From an uncultured Rhodospirillales bacterium (GTDB taxonomy: Bacteria; Pseudomonadota; Alphaproteobacteria; Kiloniellales; Kiloniellaceae), in contig CAJXUS010000009.1 in NCBI GenBank assembly GCA_913060675.1, positions 31,942 to 95,941 of the forward strand: a DNA stretch of 64,000 nt, in the 5' to 3' direction. Below are positions 17,945 through 27,577 of this stretch, piece after piece; the stretch's first letter is position 1, and the number at the start of each line of letters is the position of its first letter. The translations under genes and the position numbers were made by a program. The notes below the pieces were generated by a model. That model searched no databases. It saw nothing but the letters and a program-made list of their open reading frames with translations, and had not been told where the DNA came from.

Positions 17945-18012
17945 CACCTTATTGCGCCGATACATATACCAGTACACTTAGTTGGTTTTGTACTGGTCGT
18001 GGCAATAGGGTG
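17945..18012. terminator. Two-tier stem-loop between convergent genes
   Basis: An outer stem pairs CACCTTATTGC (17945-17955) with GCAATAGGGTG (18002-18012) with one G-T wobble. Nested in it, ACCAGTACA (17968-17976) pairs perfectly with TGTACTGGT (17989-17997). It fills the gap between the glycosyltransferase stop and the D-cysteine desulfhydrase stop. A T-rich stretch (TTTATTTCTTTTC) follows on the plus strand. Bidirectional termination is likely, but the structure is larger than an ordinary terminator. Confidence 0.55.
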
Positions 18013-18049
18013 CGTTTATTTCTTTTCAGAATGACTTGTAATTGTTCAG

Positions 18050-19102
18050 TTAACGAAAGTTAGTGATTGCATTCTGATAAGCAAAAATTGCGGGATTTCC
18101 TCCGGTGTGAATGAAGAGGACTTTTGAACCAAGAGGAATCCTTTTGGTTCGAACGTGGTCAAATAATCCGGCCATTGTTCTACCACTGTATACCGGATCA
18201 AGGATGAGCGCTTCTTGGCAGGCAGACTTATCCATCGCTTCTTGTACGACTTTATTCATCTTACCGTAACCGGGCGCTAGAACTGCATCTGTAATCTCGA
18301 TGTCGTCTTCTTTGATGAGGCCTGAGCGGCCGATCATATCTTCGATCTCTTTTGTGCGTTGTTTGATTCTTGCTATCTGTCTGTTTCGATCACGCCTGAC
18401 ACAAATTCCGAGGATGGGAACGTTCCAACCAATTGCTCTGGCGCCGACAAGAAATCCAGCATGCGTTAATCCACTTCCTGAAGGGATGACAACAAAATCA
18501 GGCTCAGTACCTGACTGTTCAACCTGTGCCCAGGTTTCTGCGGCTGCTCTGACATATCCTAAACCTCCGAGTGGTGGAGAGTTTAGCCCGAGATGGATGA
18601 CGTAGGGGCGGCGACCATTTTCTCTAAGGCCATCGGCGCGATCATCAAGTGCCTTGTCTGCACCAGCCTCATCCTCTCCTTCTGGGAAATAGGATATCTT
18701 TGCACCAAGAAGATTGTTTAAAAAGATATTCCCTGAGGTGCGATACAGAGGATCGTCACTGGGAACGCGTTCTTCGAGTTGCACATGGGCTTGCCAACCG
18801 AGCTTGCAAGCCGCTGCCGCAGTCAATCGAACAAAATTGGACTGCAACGCGCCGGTAATCAGAACGGTGTCTGCATCTTGGTCGACACCTGGACTGAGAT
18901 AATATTCGAGCTGTCTGACCTTGTTGCCGCCAAAGACTAATCCATTGCAGTCATCTCTTTTTGCCCAGAGCTCTATTCCCAACTCTTTTCCCAATTGTGG
19001 AAGGTGGTCAATTGGAGTGGGGCCGTGTCCAAGAGGAACCCTTCTGTGAGCCTTTAATTCGGGAATTAGATCTTCTGGGCAGGAGGTATTTAAAGATGAC
19101 AT
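18050..19102 (-). CDS. D-cysteine desulfhydrase / ACC deaminase family PLP enzyme
   Basis: A fold-type II pyridoxal phosphate enzyme of 350 residues. The PLP lysine is K61 in GLVFGGNKVRQLEYYL. TGALQSNFVRLTAAAACKLG follows, the serine/asparagine loop typical of D-cysteine desulfhydrases and 1-aminocyclopropane-1-carboxylate deaminases, and VVIPSGSGLTHAGFLVGA binds the phosphate. D-cysteine desulfhydrase yields pyruvate, sulfide and ammonia. The desulfhydrase versus ACC deaminase choice cannot be made by eye. It is divergent from the LysR gene at 19366, which probably regulates it. Confidence 0.85.
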   Translation of the reverse strand: MSSLNTSCPEDLIPELKAHRRVPLGHGPTPIDHLPQLGKELGIELWAKRDDCNGLVFGGNKVRQLEYYLSPGVDQDADTVLITGALQSNFVRLTAAAACKLGWQAHVQLEERVPSDDPLYRTSGNIFLNNLLGAKISYFPEGEDEAGADKALDDRADGLRENGRRPYVIHLGLNSPPLGGLGYVRAAAETWAQVEQSGTEPDFVVIPSGSGLTHAGFLVGARAIGWNVPILGICVRRDRNRQIARIKQRTKEIEDMIGRSGLIKEDDIEITDAVLAPGYGKMNKVVQEAMDKSACQEALILDPVYSGRTMAGLFDHVRTKRIPLGSKVLFIHTGGNPAIFAYQNAITNFR

Positions 19103-19365
19103 TAGATAAGTCCTTTAAGGGTGTCTTGAGGATAAGAGAAAACGCCGTTAGGAAAAGCAAATTAAACAAATAATTCTGAATTTTATTTTCCGTGAAGGAT
19201 TCCAATTGTGAACGCATCTGTCTGCATATCTATATGAATTGCCTCTAGATGAAACAGCATGTGAATAAGATTTCTCTATAATTTATTGATTTTTATTCAT
19301 TAGAAAAATTGAGATATATTTTGTTTGAAATAAAATAACCTAATGTATTTTCTCAAGAGGTCTTG

Positions 19366-20286
19366 ATGACGGCACGTATTACACATAAGCAACTTGAAGC
19401 ATTTCATACTGTTGTAGATTTGGGATCTGTTACGGCGGCGGGAGATTTTTTGTGTGTGACGCAACCTGCAATCAGCCACTTGTTACGGACACTTGAAGAA
19501 GGCGTGGACTTTAAATTATTTGAGAAAGTTGGCCGATCTTTGGAACTGACGGTAAATGGACGCCGTTTTTTTGAGGAAGCCAGATTGTCGATTAAGGCCG
19601 TCTCAGATATCCAACAAAAGGCTGAGGCTATTCGGCAAGGGAAGCTGGGTCATATCCGTATTGCTGCGCTTCCCGCATATGCAGATGGTATTGTTGGTTC
19701 CGTCGTTGGGTCATTTCTGGCTCAACACAAAGGGGTTTTTGTCGAAATAGAGTCTTTTGGGATGACCCAGGTGATTGAACTAGTGGCTTCAGGCCAGTTT
19801 GATCTCGGGATCGTGGCCTTGCCTGTGAGTAATCCTTCTCTTCAGGTTCATCCTTGGAAAAAAGCTTCTGTAATTTGTACAGTACCGACCAGTCATAAAT
19901 TTGCTTCGTTAGGAAAAGTCTCATTGGACATGCTCAATGGGCAGGATTTTGTCTCGATTGGCTCGGGAAGTCCCTTTCGGTATCAGACGATGGAATTCTT
20001 CAGAAGGTTGGCGGTTGAGCCAAATTTTGTTGCTGAAGTCCGGACTCAAAGGATTGCTCTTCGCCTTGTTGAGCAAGGGGTTGGCTTGGCTTTAATGGAT
20101 AAAGAAATTGCGGGAGAAAATATTCATCCTGATGTTAAAATAATCCCAATTGAGCCAGAAATGAACTGGGAGTTTTGTTTTGTAACAGCACGCTATCGTA
20201 AAAGCTCGCCGATACTCCTCGAACTCCTTGATTTTTTTCACGAGATTGAAAGAGAAAGAGGCGCTGTGAGTACAAATTTCAGTTAA
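19366..20286 (+). CDS. LysR-family transcriptional regulator (adjacent to D-cysteine desulfhydrase)
   Basis: A 306-residue LysR-type regulator. N-terminal HTH: LEAFHTVVDLGSVTAAGDFL then CVTQPAISHLLRTLEEGVDF. The C-terminal periplasmic-binding-like effector domain spans about residues 90-300 (HIRIAALPAYADGIVGSVVG; LRLVEQGVGLALMDKEIAG). ATG 19366 follows AAGAGG by 5 nt; a TTG codon directly before it is less likely. The 260-bp divergent gap (19103-19365) holds the shared control region; it is AT-rich and I could not single out one LysR box. Confidence 0.9.
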   Translation: MTARITHKQLEAFHTVVDLGSVTAAGDFLCVTQPAISHLLRTLEEGVDFKLFEKVGRSLELTVNGRRFFEEARLSIKAVSDIQQKAEAIRQGKLGHIRIAALPAYADGIVGSVVGSFLAQHKGVFVEIESFGMTQVIELVASGQFDLGIVALPVSNPSLQVHPWKKASVICTVPTSHKFASLGKVSLDMLNGQDFVSIGSGSPFRYQTMEFFRRLAVEPNFVAEVRTQRIALRLVEQGVGLALMDKEIAGENIHPDVKIIPIEPEMNWEFCFVTARYRKSSPILLELLDFFHEIERERGAVSTNFS

Positions 20287-20334
20287 CTTAGAGCCGTTAA
20301 CTTAGAATAGACGGTATTAATGCAAAAGATTGGC

Positions 20335-20381
20335 GGAATCCTTGGCGGTACGCTTGACAGGGCAAGGAATCCTTTTACATT
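20335..20381 (+). promoter_or_regulatory. Probable thrS promoter with overlapping dyad
   Basis: TTGACA (20354-20359, full consensus) and TACATT (20376-20381) are separated by 16 nt. Straddling them are GGAATCCTTG (from about 20335) and CAAGGAATCC (to about 20372), an imperfect inverted repeat with one A-A mismatch. The dyad could be an operator or the end of the LysR transcript. thrS begins 64 nt after the -10. Confidence 0.5.
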
Positions 20382-20444
20382 GCAGAAGCTCTACAAGATT
20401 TAAAATTTCCTCGTTAATAGAACTGAAACTGAGAACGATTTCCA

Positions 20445-22364
20445 ATGGTCACAATTACATTGCCTGACGAAAGTCAGCGCAAATATGATGGTCCTGTAAC
20501 AGGACATGAGGTAGCAGAATCTATTGGCCCGCGCTTGGCCAAAGATGCATTAGCTGTGGTGGTAAACGGTGAGTTGAGAGATACGACCTATACCATAACC
20601 ACGGATGCAACCTTAGAAATCGTGACCCGGAAACATCCTGCAGCCATTGATTTGTTGCGCCATGATTGTGCGCATGTGATGGCCGAGGCGGTTCAAGAGC
20701 TCTATCCGGAAACTCAGGTTACCTTTGGTCCGTCTACGGACGTTGGTTTTTACTATGATTTTGCTCGTGAAGAACCTTTTTCTTCTACCGATCTCGAAAA
20801 GATCGAAGGCAAAATGCATGAAATCATTGCCCGCGATGAGCCTTTTGTCTGTGAAATCTGGGATCGGGAAAAGGCTAAGGTGCTTTTTGCCGCAAAGGGC
20901 GAAAAGTATAAAGCTGAGCACGTTGACAATATCCCCGGCGACGAAGATCTGACAATTTACCGCCAAGGTGACTGGCTTGATTTGTGTCGTGGACCTCACG
21001 CGCCGTCAACAGGGCGCATTGGCAAGGGCTTTAAGTTGATGAAAGTCTCTGGGGCCTATTGGCGTGGAGACAAAGATAACGATCAGCTTCAGCGTATTTA
21101 TGGCACCTGTTGGTCCGATGAAAAACAGCTGAAAAAATACCTTCAGATGCTTGAAGAAGCCGAGAAGCGCGATCACCGTCGCCTCGGTAAAGAACTTGGT
21201 CTGTTCCACCTTCAAGAAGAAGCTGCGGGTTCTGTTTTCTGGCACCCTAAAGGTTGGTCTCTTTATCGTTCACTTGAAGATTATATGCGCAAACGCCTAG
21301 AGCAAAACGGATATCAAGAGGTTAAGACCCCTCAATTGATTGATCGGTCTCTCTGGGAAGCGTCCGGGCACTGGGAAAAATTCCGCGAAGGCATGTTCAT
21401 CGCGTCTTCCGAAGATGACCGGACCCTTGCTGTGAAGCCTATGAACTGTCCTGGACATGTTCAGATCTTTAAGCAAGGTCAGACAAGTTATCGCGATCTT
21501 CCATTGCGGATGGCCGAATTTGGCGCTTGCCATCGGAATGAGCCATCTGGCGCCCTGCATGGTTTGATGCGCGTACGTGCTTTTACACAAGATGATGCCC
21601 ATATTTTCTGTACAGAAGATCAGATCAATAGTGAAACGGTTATCTTCTGTGATCTATTGAAAACTGTGTATAAAGATCTCGGCTTTGAAGATGTCGTTGT
21701 AAAGTTCTCTGATCGTCCAGAAAAACGAGCTGGTACTGATGAAGCTTGGGATAAATCTGAGGCTGCTTTGAGAGAAGCTGTCGAAGAAGCAGGCCTCGAA
21801 TATTCTCTAAACCCGGGCGAAGGGGCATTCTATGGCCCTAAACTTGAGTTTGTTCTTAAGGATGCGATCGGCCGGGACTGGCAGTGTGGTACGCTGCAGG
21901 TCGATGTTATTCTTCCTGAGCGTCTTGATGCATCTTATGTCGGTGAAGATGATAAGCGTCATCGCCCTGTTATGCTGCACCGTGCGATTTTAGGATCGTT
22001 CGAACGTTTCCTTGCGATTTTGATCGAACAGCACGCGGGTAAATTCCCATTGTGGATGTCTCCTCAACAGGTTGTTGTGGCGTCGATTACAACAGATGCA
22101 AATGATTACGCAGAAGAAGTTCGTGATAAGCTAAAAGCGGCGGGACTCCGAGTGCAAGCTGATTTGCGTAATGAGAAAATTAACTATAAGATCCGCGAGC
22201 ATAGCCTTAGTAAAACACCTGTTATTGCTGTGGTTGGTCGCCGAGAGGCAGAGGAAGGGAAAGTTGCTCTGCGTCGATTAGGCGGTAAGAATCAGGAAAT
22301 TATGTCTTTAGAAGAGGCACTTAGTGCTTTAATTGAAGAGGCAAAATCGCCTGTAGATAAGTAA
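20445..22364 (+). CDS. thrS: Threonine-tRNA ligase
   Basis: Class II aminoacyl-tRNA synthetase, 639 residues, that charges tRNA-Thr. Domains in order: N-terminal TGS (residues 1-62), the editing domain with [12 protein letters not shown] (HxxxH-type motif at about 73-77), the catalytic core with [11 protein letters not shown] (zinc cysteine about 334) and [20 protein letters not shown] (motif 2), motif 3 [17 protein letters not shown], and the anticodon-binding domain ([14 protein letters not shown] onward). Complete and normal in length. It heads the classical thrS-infC block. E. coli thrS represses its own translation; no comparable leader mimic is evident in the short leader here. Confidence 0.97.
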   Translation: MVTITLPDESQRKYDGPVTGHEVAESIGPRLAKDALAVVVNGELRDTTYTITTDATLEIVTRKHPAAIDLLRHDCAHVMAEAVQELYPETQVTFGPSTDVGFYYDFAREEPFSSTDLEKIEGKMHEIIARDEPFVCEIWDREKAKVLFAAKGEKYKAEHVDNIPGDEDLTIYRQGDWLDLCRGPHAPSTGRIGKGFKLMKVSGAYWRGDKDNDQLQRIYGTCWSDEKQLKKYLQMLEEAEKRDHRRLGKELGLFHLQEEAAGSVFWHPKGWSLYRSLEDYMRKRLEQNGYQEVKTPQLIDRSLWEASGHWEKFREGMFIASSEDDRTLAVKPMNCPGHVQIFKQGQTSYRDLPLRMAEFGACHRNEPSGALHGLMRVRAFTQDDAHIFCTEDQINSETVIFCDLLKTVYKDLGFEDVVVKFSDRPEKRAGTDEAWDKSEAALREAVEEAGLEYSLNPGEGAFYGPKLEFVLKDAIGRDWQCGTLQVDVILPERLDASYVGEDDKRHRPVMLHRAILGSFERFLAILIEQHAGKFPLWMSPQQVVVASITTDANDYAEEVRDKLKAAGLRVQADLRNEKINYKIREHSLSKTPVIAVVGRREAEEGKVALRRLGGKNQEIMSLEEALSALIEEAKSPVDK

Positions 22365-22386
22365 GAGATAAAAATTATTTTTCGGG

Positions 22387-22416
22387 TTGCCGACTGGTAC
22401 GAGTTATTGGCATTAT
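22387..22416 (+). promoter_or_regulatory. Possible infC promoter in the thrS-infC gap
   Basis: TTGCCG (22387-22392) and CATTAT (22411-22416) are spaced 18 nt. A small hairpin, CCAC ACGAAA GTGG (22420-22433), would begin the transcript. This would give infC its own mRNA with a leader of about 115 nt, in addition to read-through from thrS. Confidence 0.35.
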
Positions 22417-22480
22417 GCGCCACACGAAAGTGGTAGGCGTAAACGCAAAATAAACGGTTGGTATTTTAGGTTAACAGCCT

Positions 22481-22506
22481 ATTGCAGACAAAGAATTGTC
22501 TGCAAT
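22481..22506 (+). promoter_or_regulatory. infC leader hairpin
   Basis: ATTGCAGACAA (22481-22491) pairs perfectly with TTGTCTGCAAT (22496-22506) around AGAA, followed by TTT. The 11-bp stem ends 32 nt before the infC start codon and could act as attenuator, transcript terminator or translational regulator. It also makes a TTG start at 22482 implausible. Confidence 0.55.
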
Positions 22507-22526
22507 TTTGGGATAACAGGAATAAC

Positions 22527-22541
22527 GGGAGCACGACGATA
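22527..22541 (+). promoter_or_regulatory. infC ribosome binding site and ATA start codon
   Basis: GGGAG (22527-22531) is 7 nt upstream of ATA (22539-22541). The next ATG (22554) has no purine-rich sequence at a usable distance. Rare start codons (AUU in enterobacteria) are a known feature of infC because IF3 itself discriminates against them. Confidence 0.65.
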
Positions 22542-23075
22542 GCACGCGCACCAATGACGACACCCCCGCGCATCGACGGTCCGCGGGTAAACGAACGAAT
22601 TACAGTCAACTCTGTACGTCTAGTCGACGCAGACGGAGAACAGGTTGGCGTAGTGCCAACACGGGATGCTCAAAAACGTGCATTCGACGCTGGACTTGAT
22701 CTTGTAGAGGTTTCTCCGAATGCGGAGCCGCCAGTTTGCAAGATTATGGATTATGGCCGTTTTCGTTTTGAAACGCAGAAAAAGAAAAATGAAGCTCGCA
22801 AGAAACAAAAAATTGTTGAGCTCAAAGAACTCAAAGTTCGCCCGAATATCGACACTCATGATTATGATGTGAAGATGCGGGCAGCAGAGAAGTTTATTTC
22901 TGCTGGTGACAAGGTGAAAGTGACTATGCGCTTTCGCGGACGTGAGATTACTCACCAAGAAGTTGGTTTGGAAGTCCTTAGACGGATTGAGAACGATCTG
23001 ATTGAGGTAGCGAAGACTGAGCTGCATCCTAAAATGGAAGGCCGCCAGATGATTATGATCTTGGCACCGAAGTAA
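22539..23075 (+). CDS. infC: Translation initiation factor IF-3
   Basis: IF3 binds the 30S subunit, prevents premature 50S joining and checks the start codon and initiator tRNA. From ATA 22539 the protein has 178 residues, the normal size. N-domain: [20 protein letters not shown] and [20 protein letters not shown]; linker rich in K/R/E ([20 protein letters not shown]); C-domain: [20 protein letters not shown] and [15 protein letters not shown]. Start choice rests on the ribosome binding site and on N-terminal similarity to alphaproteobacterial IF3 beginning IxR; ATG 22554 would give 173 residues. An intrinsic terminator follows, so rpmI and rplT are not co-transcribed as they usually are. Confidence 0.95.
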   Translation: MARAPMTTPPRIDGPRVNERITVNSVRLVDADGEQVGVVPTRDAQKRAFDAGLDLVEVSPNAEPPVCKIMDYGRFRFETQKKKNEARKKQKIVELKELKVRPNIDTHDYDVKMRAAEKFISAGDKVKVTMRFRGREITHQEVGLEVLRRIENDLIEVAKTELHPKMEGRQMIMILAPK

Positions 23076-23091
23076 GGCCTTAAGAGATTTC

Positions 23092-23124
23092 AAAAAGCCG
23101 CTCTAATTTAGAGCGGCTTTTTTT
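23092..23124 (+). terminator. Rho-independent terminator of infC
   Basis: AAAAAGCCGCTCT and AGAGCGGCTTTTTTT form a perfect GC-rich stem 17 nt after the infC stop, ending with seven T residues. A textbook intrinsic terminator. Confidence 0.92.
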
Positions 23125-23165
23125 GTGTCTAAATTTTATAGGTTTGCCCTATGGAGGGTATAGGT

Positions 23166-24383
23166 ATGGAGAGAGCATCAGTAGTTGTCATCGGTGGCGG
23201 TGTTCTGGGGACATCTGTCGCTTATCATTTGGCAAGTATGGGCCAGAAAGATGTTTTGTTATTAGAACGGCAGAACCTCGCGACAGCTTCGTCCTCTCAA
23301 GCTGCAGGCTTGATGTTTCAAATCTCCTCAAAACCTGCTGTTGATCAACTCAGTCGTCGTACTTTTGATGTGCTTTCTGATCTTGAAGAAATAAACGACG
23401 AGGCATTAGATTTTAAATCACCTGGCACCGTCCGGATTGCTGAACATGCGGATGAGCAAAAAAAACTCAACGCTCTTTATCAGCGGGCAATCTGCGAAGG
23501 TATATCGGCAGAACAGGTAGATGAGAAATGGCACTCGGAGCGGTTACCTTGGTTGAAAACCAGCCGGGATACTTTAGCGGTTCATTTTGCTGATGAAGGG
23601 TATATTGATCCCTATTGCCTCACCAATGCCTATGCTAAGGCCGCTCGGCATTATGGTGCAAAAATTAAAATAGGTGTGTCTGTTCTATCCATTGAAATGA
23701 GTAATGGTACTATTTCGGGGGTGGAGACTGACAAAGGCTATATTTCGTGTGATTCTGTCGTGGTTGCCGGTGGGTCTTGGTCAAATCAGCTAACAGTCTC
23801 GCTCGGTGTTTCCTTGCCGATGATACCAACGCGGAGCCATTTTTGGATCGCTGCACCTGACAATGATTTTGGCACAGACCAGCCAATGGTTGTCCACGCT
23901 GATGCCGGTGCCTATACGCGACCAGAAGTTGGAGGTCTTTTACTTGGGGTACAAGAAGCGCAATCTCGGACTTTTGACTATCGACAGCTTCCTGAGGACA
24001 TTCTTGCTTTCGCTGTGACAGAAGAGGGGGGCGAATGGGAAGCCCTCGTCGAAGCTGAAAGCCGAGTGTCGGCCTTTTTCCCTGGGCTTGAGAATGCGCG
24101 CTTTGAAAGTTATATGGCTGGTTTATCGGCCTATACGCCTGATGGGCATTTTATTTTGGGATCTGCAGGTGAAATTTCGGGTCTTTATGTCGCCGCCGGA
24201 TGTTGTGGTTCTGGAGTGATGGCCTCAGGGGGTATCGGAGAGGCGTTGGCTGAAGTGATCGTAAATGGGCAATCAAAATACGACCTCAGTGCATTTGATC
24301 CACACCGATTTGGCGCTGTTGATCCTACCTCAAAGGATTTTCAAGACCTCTGTGCTAAAGCCCGCGCGAGAAAAGCCAAATGA
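23166..24383 (+). CDS. FAD-dependent oxidoreductase, DAO family
   Basis: A 405-residue flavoprotein of the D-amino-acid oxidase/sarcosine oxidase/glycine oxidase group. N-terminal FAD motif: VVVIGGGVLGTSVAYHLASM (about residues 6-25); LLERQNLATASSSQAAG is the second flavin-contact segment; VVVAGGSWSNQL and LYVAAGCCGSGVMASGGIGE form the rest of the flavin site. It probably oxidises an N-methyl or secondary amino acid such as sarcosine or dimethylglycine, but the substrate is unknown. ATG 23166 is chosen because GGAGG (23153-23157) lies 8 nt upstream. It sits in the insert separating infC from rpmI. Confidence 0.85.
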   Translation: MERASVVVIGGGVLGTSVAYHLASMGQKDVLLLERQNLATASSSQAAGLMFQISSKPAVDQLSRRTFDVLSDLEEINDEALDFKSPGTVRIAEHADEQKKLNALYQRAICEGISAEQVDEKWHSERLPWLKTSRDTLAVHFADEGYIDPYCLTNAYAKAARHYGAKIKIGVSVLSIEMSNGTISGVETDKGYISCDSVVVAGGSWSNQLTVSLGVSLPMIPTRSHFWIAAPDNDFGTDQPMVVHADAGAYTRPEVGGLLLGVQEAQSRTFDYRQLPEDILAFAVTEEGGEWEALVEAESRVSAFFPGLENARFESYMAGLSAYTPDGHFILGSAGEISGLYVAAGCCGSGVMASGGIGEALAEVIVNGQSKYDLSAFDPHRFGAVDPTSKDFQDLCAKARARKAK

Positions 24384-24416
24384 TGCCCAGCGTAAATGGA
24401 AGCCTTCGAGAAAAGA

Positions 24417-24439
24417 AAGGACCGGGAAATCCGGCCCTT
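24417..24439. terminator. Hairpin between convergent DAO-type and RND genes
   Basis: AAGGACCGG (24417-24425) pairs with CCGGCCCTT (24431-24439) with one mismatch and a 5-nt loop. It lies between the two convergent stop codons and can serve both strands, though T-runs are weak. Confidence 0.5.
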
Positions 24440-24446
24440 GTCATTT

Positions 24447-27400
24447 CTAGCTCTCTTTAGTTTTCCACAATCGTTTGTTGATGGTTTCGCGCATGGTTTG
24501 GAAGCTTGCATAAAGCGTTGGGATGAAAAGAATCCCAATTGAGGTCGCAGCAACCATGCCTCCAAACACAACAAATCCAACAGCTACCCGACTTGCTGCA
24601 CCTGCCCCGCTCGCGAAAATCAAAGGCAACACACCAAGGATGAATGATAGAGCTGTCATCATTACGGCCCTAAATCTCAAACTTGCAGCCTCAAGCGCCG
24701 CGTCTTGAATGCTAAGGCCTGCTTCACGGCGTTCTTTCGCGAATTCGACGATGAGAATAGCACTCTTACTTGCGAGGCCTATGAGCATAACCATCCCGAT
24801 TTGGGCATAGAGATTGTTGTCGAGAAAAGGCAACAGGGTCATGGGAACAAGAGCACCAAATACAGCAATTGCTACCGAAGTTATGACAGAAAGAGGAACG
24901 CTCCAGCTTTCATATTGAGCAACGAGAAAGAGGTAGGCGAAGATCAAAGCAAGAGAGAAGATGATGAGGATATAGCCACCTGCATCTTGTTCTTGTTTTG
25001 AAGTGCCCGTCCATTCTATCCCGTATCCTTCGGGGAGGGCCTGTTTGGCCGCACGTTCAAGAGCTATGATTGCATCGCCAGAACTGTAACCAGTAGCGGG
25101 TGAGGCTGTGAACGATGCTGTCTTAAATTGATTGTACCGCGTAACCGATAGGGGGCCGAGTATCGGTTTGATCTCTATCAGTGTGCGTAATGGAACCATG
25201 TCGCCGTTTGAATTTCTGACATGGAGACGCTCTATGTCTTTGATGCCCTCTCTGAATTTTGCTTCGGCCTGAATTTGTACGCGATAGACCTTACCAAAAA
25301 GATTGAAATCGTTGATGTATGATGAGCCGAGGTTGGCTTGTAATGTTGAAAAAATATCAGAAATTTGAATGCCAAGAACCTGGGCTTTTTCTCTATCAAC
25401 TTCGAGGAATAGTTGAGGAATGTTGGCTGAATAGGTGCTAAATGCATTGGTGAGTTCTGGTTGTTGGTTCGCTGCAAATGAAAGACTTCGCACTGCAGCG
25501 GCAAGTTCTTGGGGGGATCGGCCAAGATAGTCCTGTATCTGTGCTTCTACACCGCCACTTGTGCCCAATCCAGATATGGGCGGGAGGGGGAAAGCAAATG
25601 CTTCCGCAGAGGCTAGGCCTGCTAGTTGGCCATTTAGGCGCCTGAGTACGTTGTACCACTTTAATTCTTCGCTGGAGCGTTCTCCCCAACTACTTAGGAT
25701 TGGAATAAGGAGAGATGAATTTGAAGACGCTCCTGAAATTATGCTGAAGCCGGAAACAGAAATGACATCTGTAACGCCTTCTTCTTGCAATAACATGTCT
25801 GTGACTTGTGCAGTGACCTTATTCGTTCTGTCTAGTGATGCTCCATCTGGAAGTTGGAGGTTTACAAAGAAAACACCCTTATCTTCCATGGGAATGAAAC
25901 CAGTTGGTACTGTTGTGAACATATAACCGGTTGCCGCAACGAAAATACCAAACACTGCCATGGACAACAGCGTTCGTCGTACCATGAGACCTGCTACACG
26001 AGTATAACCATTTCGGGTTTTGTTGACCATATTCGCAAAGAATTTGAGAGGCCCCCGAGGTTCAGCTGAATTTGGTTTCAGGAGAAGGCCACAAAGAGCT
26101 GGTGACAGTGTTAGGGCGTTGATAGAAGAAAGAATAACCGCAGCACAAATTGTTATTGAGAACTGTTTATAGAGTTCCCCGGTAATGCCTGGCATAAAGG
26201 AAACCGGAACAAAAATTGCGACAAGAACGAGAGTTGTCGCAACAACTGGGCCGGTGACTTCTCTCATGGCTTGGCGTGTTGAGTCTTTCGCACTCTGGCC
26301 TGTCTCTTTCATTATGCGTTGTACATTCTCAACAACGATAATGCTGTCATCGACGACGATTCCTATTGCCAAAATGATGGCAAAAAGAGTGATCATATTA
26401 ATGCTAAAGCCAACAAGGTAGAGGATGCCAAAAGTACCGATTAGAGAAACAGGTATCGCAAGTGTGGGAATAAGTGTCGATCGCCAATCGCTTAGGAAAA
26501 AGAAAGTTACTGCGACGACGAGGCTAAAAGTGATCATCAAGGTTTCGACAACTTCTTTAACCGAAGCTCGAACCGAGTTCGTTGTGTCGTAGAGTATCTT
26601 ATATTCAACTCCTTGGGGGAAGCTGACTGATAGTCGGTTGAGTTCCGCATAGATACCATCGGCGACATCCAATGCGTTTGCACCAGGAGATTGATAAACG
26701 GCTATGGCTGCAGATGGCTTGTTGTTTAGTTTCGATGCTGAGGAATAGCTTTGTGATCCAAGTTCAATGCGAGCGACATCCTTCAGTTTGACAAAGGAAC
26801 CATCTCTGTTCGCTCTGACGACAATTTGCTCAAATTCCGAAACGGACGTCAGGCGGCCTTTTGCTTGTAGGGTGTATTGAAATTGTGGTGTTCCTTCGAA
26901 AGGAGGGGCGCCTAATTGCCCAGCTGTTGCCTGTATGTTCTGGCTTTCAATTGCATTGGATATGTCTTTGGTCGTGAGTTGAAGTGCTGTTAGTTTGTCG
27001 GGGTCAAGCCATATGCGCATACCATAATCAAGCGCACCAAACTGAGAAACACTTCCGACACCATTAATCCTGGCCAGCGCATCTTGAATGTTGATTGATG
27101 CATAGTTGCTGAGGAACAGGGAATCTTTACTTTCATCAGGCGAAACAAGATTGACCACCAAAAGCATTGAGGTCGACTGCTTTTGGGTTATGACGCCTTG
27201 TCGGATGACATCTTGCGGTAAGGACGAGTTGGCCGTTGCTACGCGATTTTGGACGTTAACCGCGGCAATATCGGGGTCGGTGCCAACAGCAAAGGTAATG
27301 GTTAGTACATAGCTGCCATCGTTACCACTGGTTGAGGACATATAGAGCATATTTTCGACGCCATTGACTTTGGCTTCAATGGGAGAGGCAACGGATTGTT

Positions 27401-27575
27401 CAACAACTGTGGCATTTGCCCCTGGATAGCTCGTGGAAACCTTAACCTGTGGCGGGGCGATGTCAGGGTATTCGGCAATGGGCAGGGCGTTGAGGGCGAT
27501 GAGACCCGCAAGAGAGATGACAATGGAGATTACCAGGGCAAATTTGGGACGATTGATGAAAAAAGCTGAGAACAC
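24447..27575 (-). CDS. RND multidrug efflux permease (AcrB/HAE1 type)
   Basis: A 1042-residue inner-membrane proton-driven exporter. N-terminus [20 protein letters not shown] is TM1; the large periplasmic loops include [16 protein letters not shown] sequences ([14 protein letters not shown]); TM4 has the proton-relay aspartate pair in [19 protein letters not shown]; the TM10 lysine region is [20 protein letters not shown]. Length and features match AcrB/MexB-type HAE1 pumps of drugs and hydrophobic compounds. GTG 27575 lies 2 nt after the stop of the adaptor gene (TGA TC GTG), so it is translationally coupled. No outer-membrane factor or TetR/LysR regulator is next to it; a TolC-like partner elsewhere is implied. 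Confidence 0.95.
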   Translation of the reverse strand: MFSAFFINRPKFALVISIVISLAGLIALNALPIAEYPDIAPPQVKVSTSYPGANATVVEQSVASPIEAKVNGVENMLYMSSTSGNDGSYVLTITFAVGTDPDIAAVNVQNRVATANSSLPQDVIRQGVITQKQSTSMLLVVNLVSPDESKDSLFLSNYASINIQDALARINGVGSVSQFGALDYGMRIWLDPDKLTALQLTTKDISNAIESQNIQATAGQLGAPPFEGTPQFQYTLQAKGRLTSVSEFEQIVVRANRDGSFVKLKDVARIELGSQSYSSASKLNNKPSAAIAVYQSPGANALDVADGIYAELNRLSVSFPQGVEYKILYDTTNSVRASVKEVVETLMITFSLVVAVTFFFLSDWRSTLIPTLAIPVSLIGTFGILYLVGFSINMITLFAIILAIGIVVDDSIIVVENVQRIMKETGQSAKDSTRQAMREVTGPVVATTLVLVAIFVPVSFMPGITGELYKQFSITICAAVILSSINALTLSPALCGLLLKPNSAEPRGPLKFFANMVNKTRNGYTRVAGLMVRRTLLSMAVFGIFVAATGYMFTTVPTGFIPMEDKGVFFVNLQLPDGASLDRTNKVTAQVTDMLLQEEGVTDVISVSGFSIISGASSNSSLLIPILSSWGERSSEELKWYNVLRRLNGQLAGLASAEAFAFPLPPISGLGTSGGVEAQIQDYLGRSPQELAAAVRSLSFAANQQPELTNAFSTYSANIPQLFLEVDREKAQVLGIQISDIFSTLQANLGSSYINDFNLFGKVYRVQIQAEAKFREGIKDIERLHVRNSNGDMVPLRTLIEIKPILGPLSVTRYNQFKTASFTASPATGYSSGDAIIALERAAKQALPEGYGIEWTGTSKQEQDAGGYILIIFSLALIFAYLFLVAQYESWSVPLSVITSVAIAVFGALVPMTLLPFLDNNLYAQIGMVMLIGLASKSAILIVEFAKERREAGLSIQDAALEAASLRFRAVMMTALSFILGVLPLIFASGAGAASRVAVGFVVFGGMVAATSIGILFIPTLYASFQTMRETINKRLWKTKES

Positions 27576-27577
27576 GA

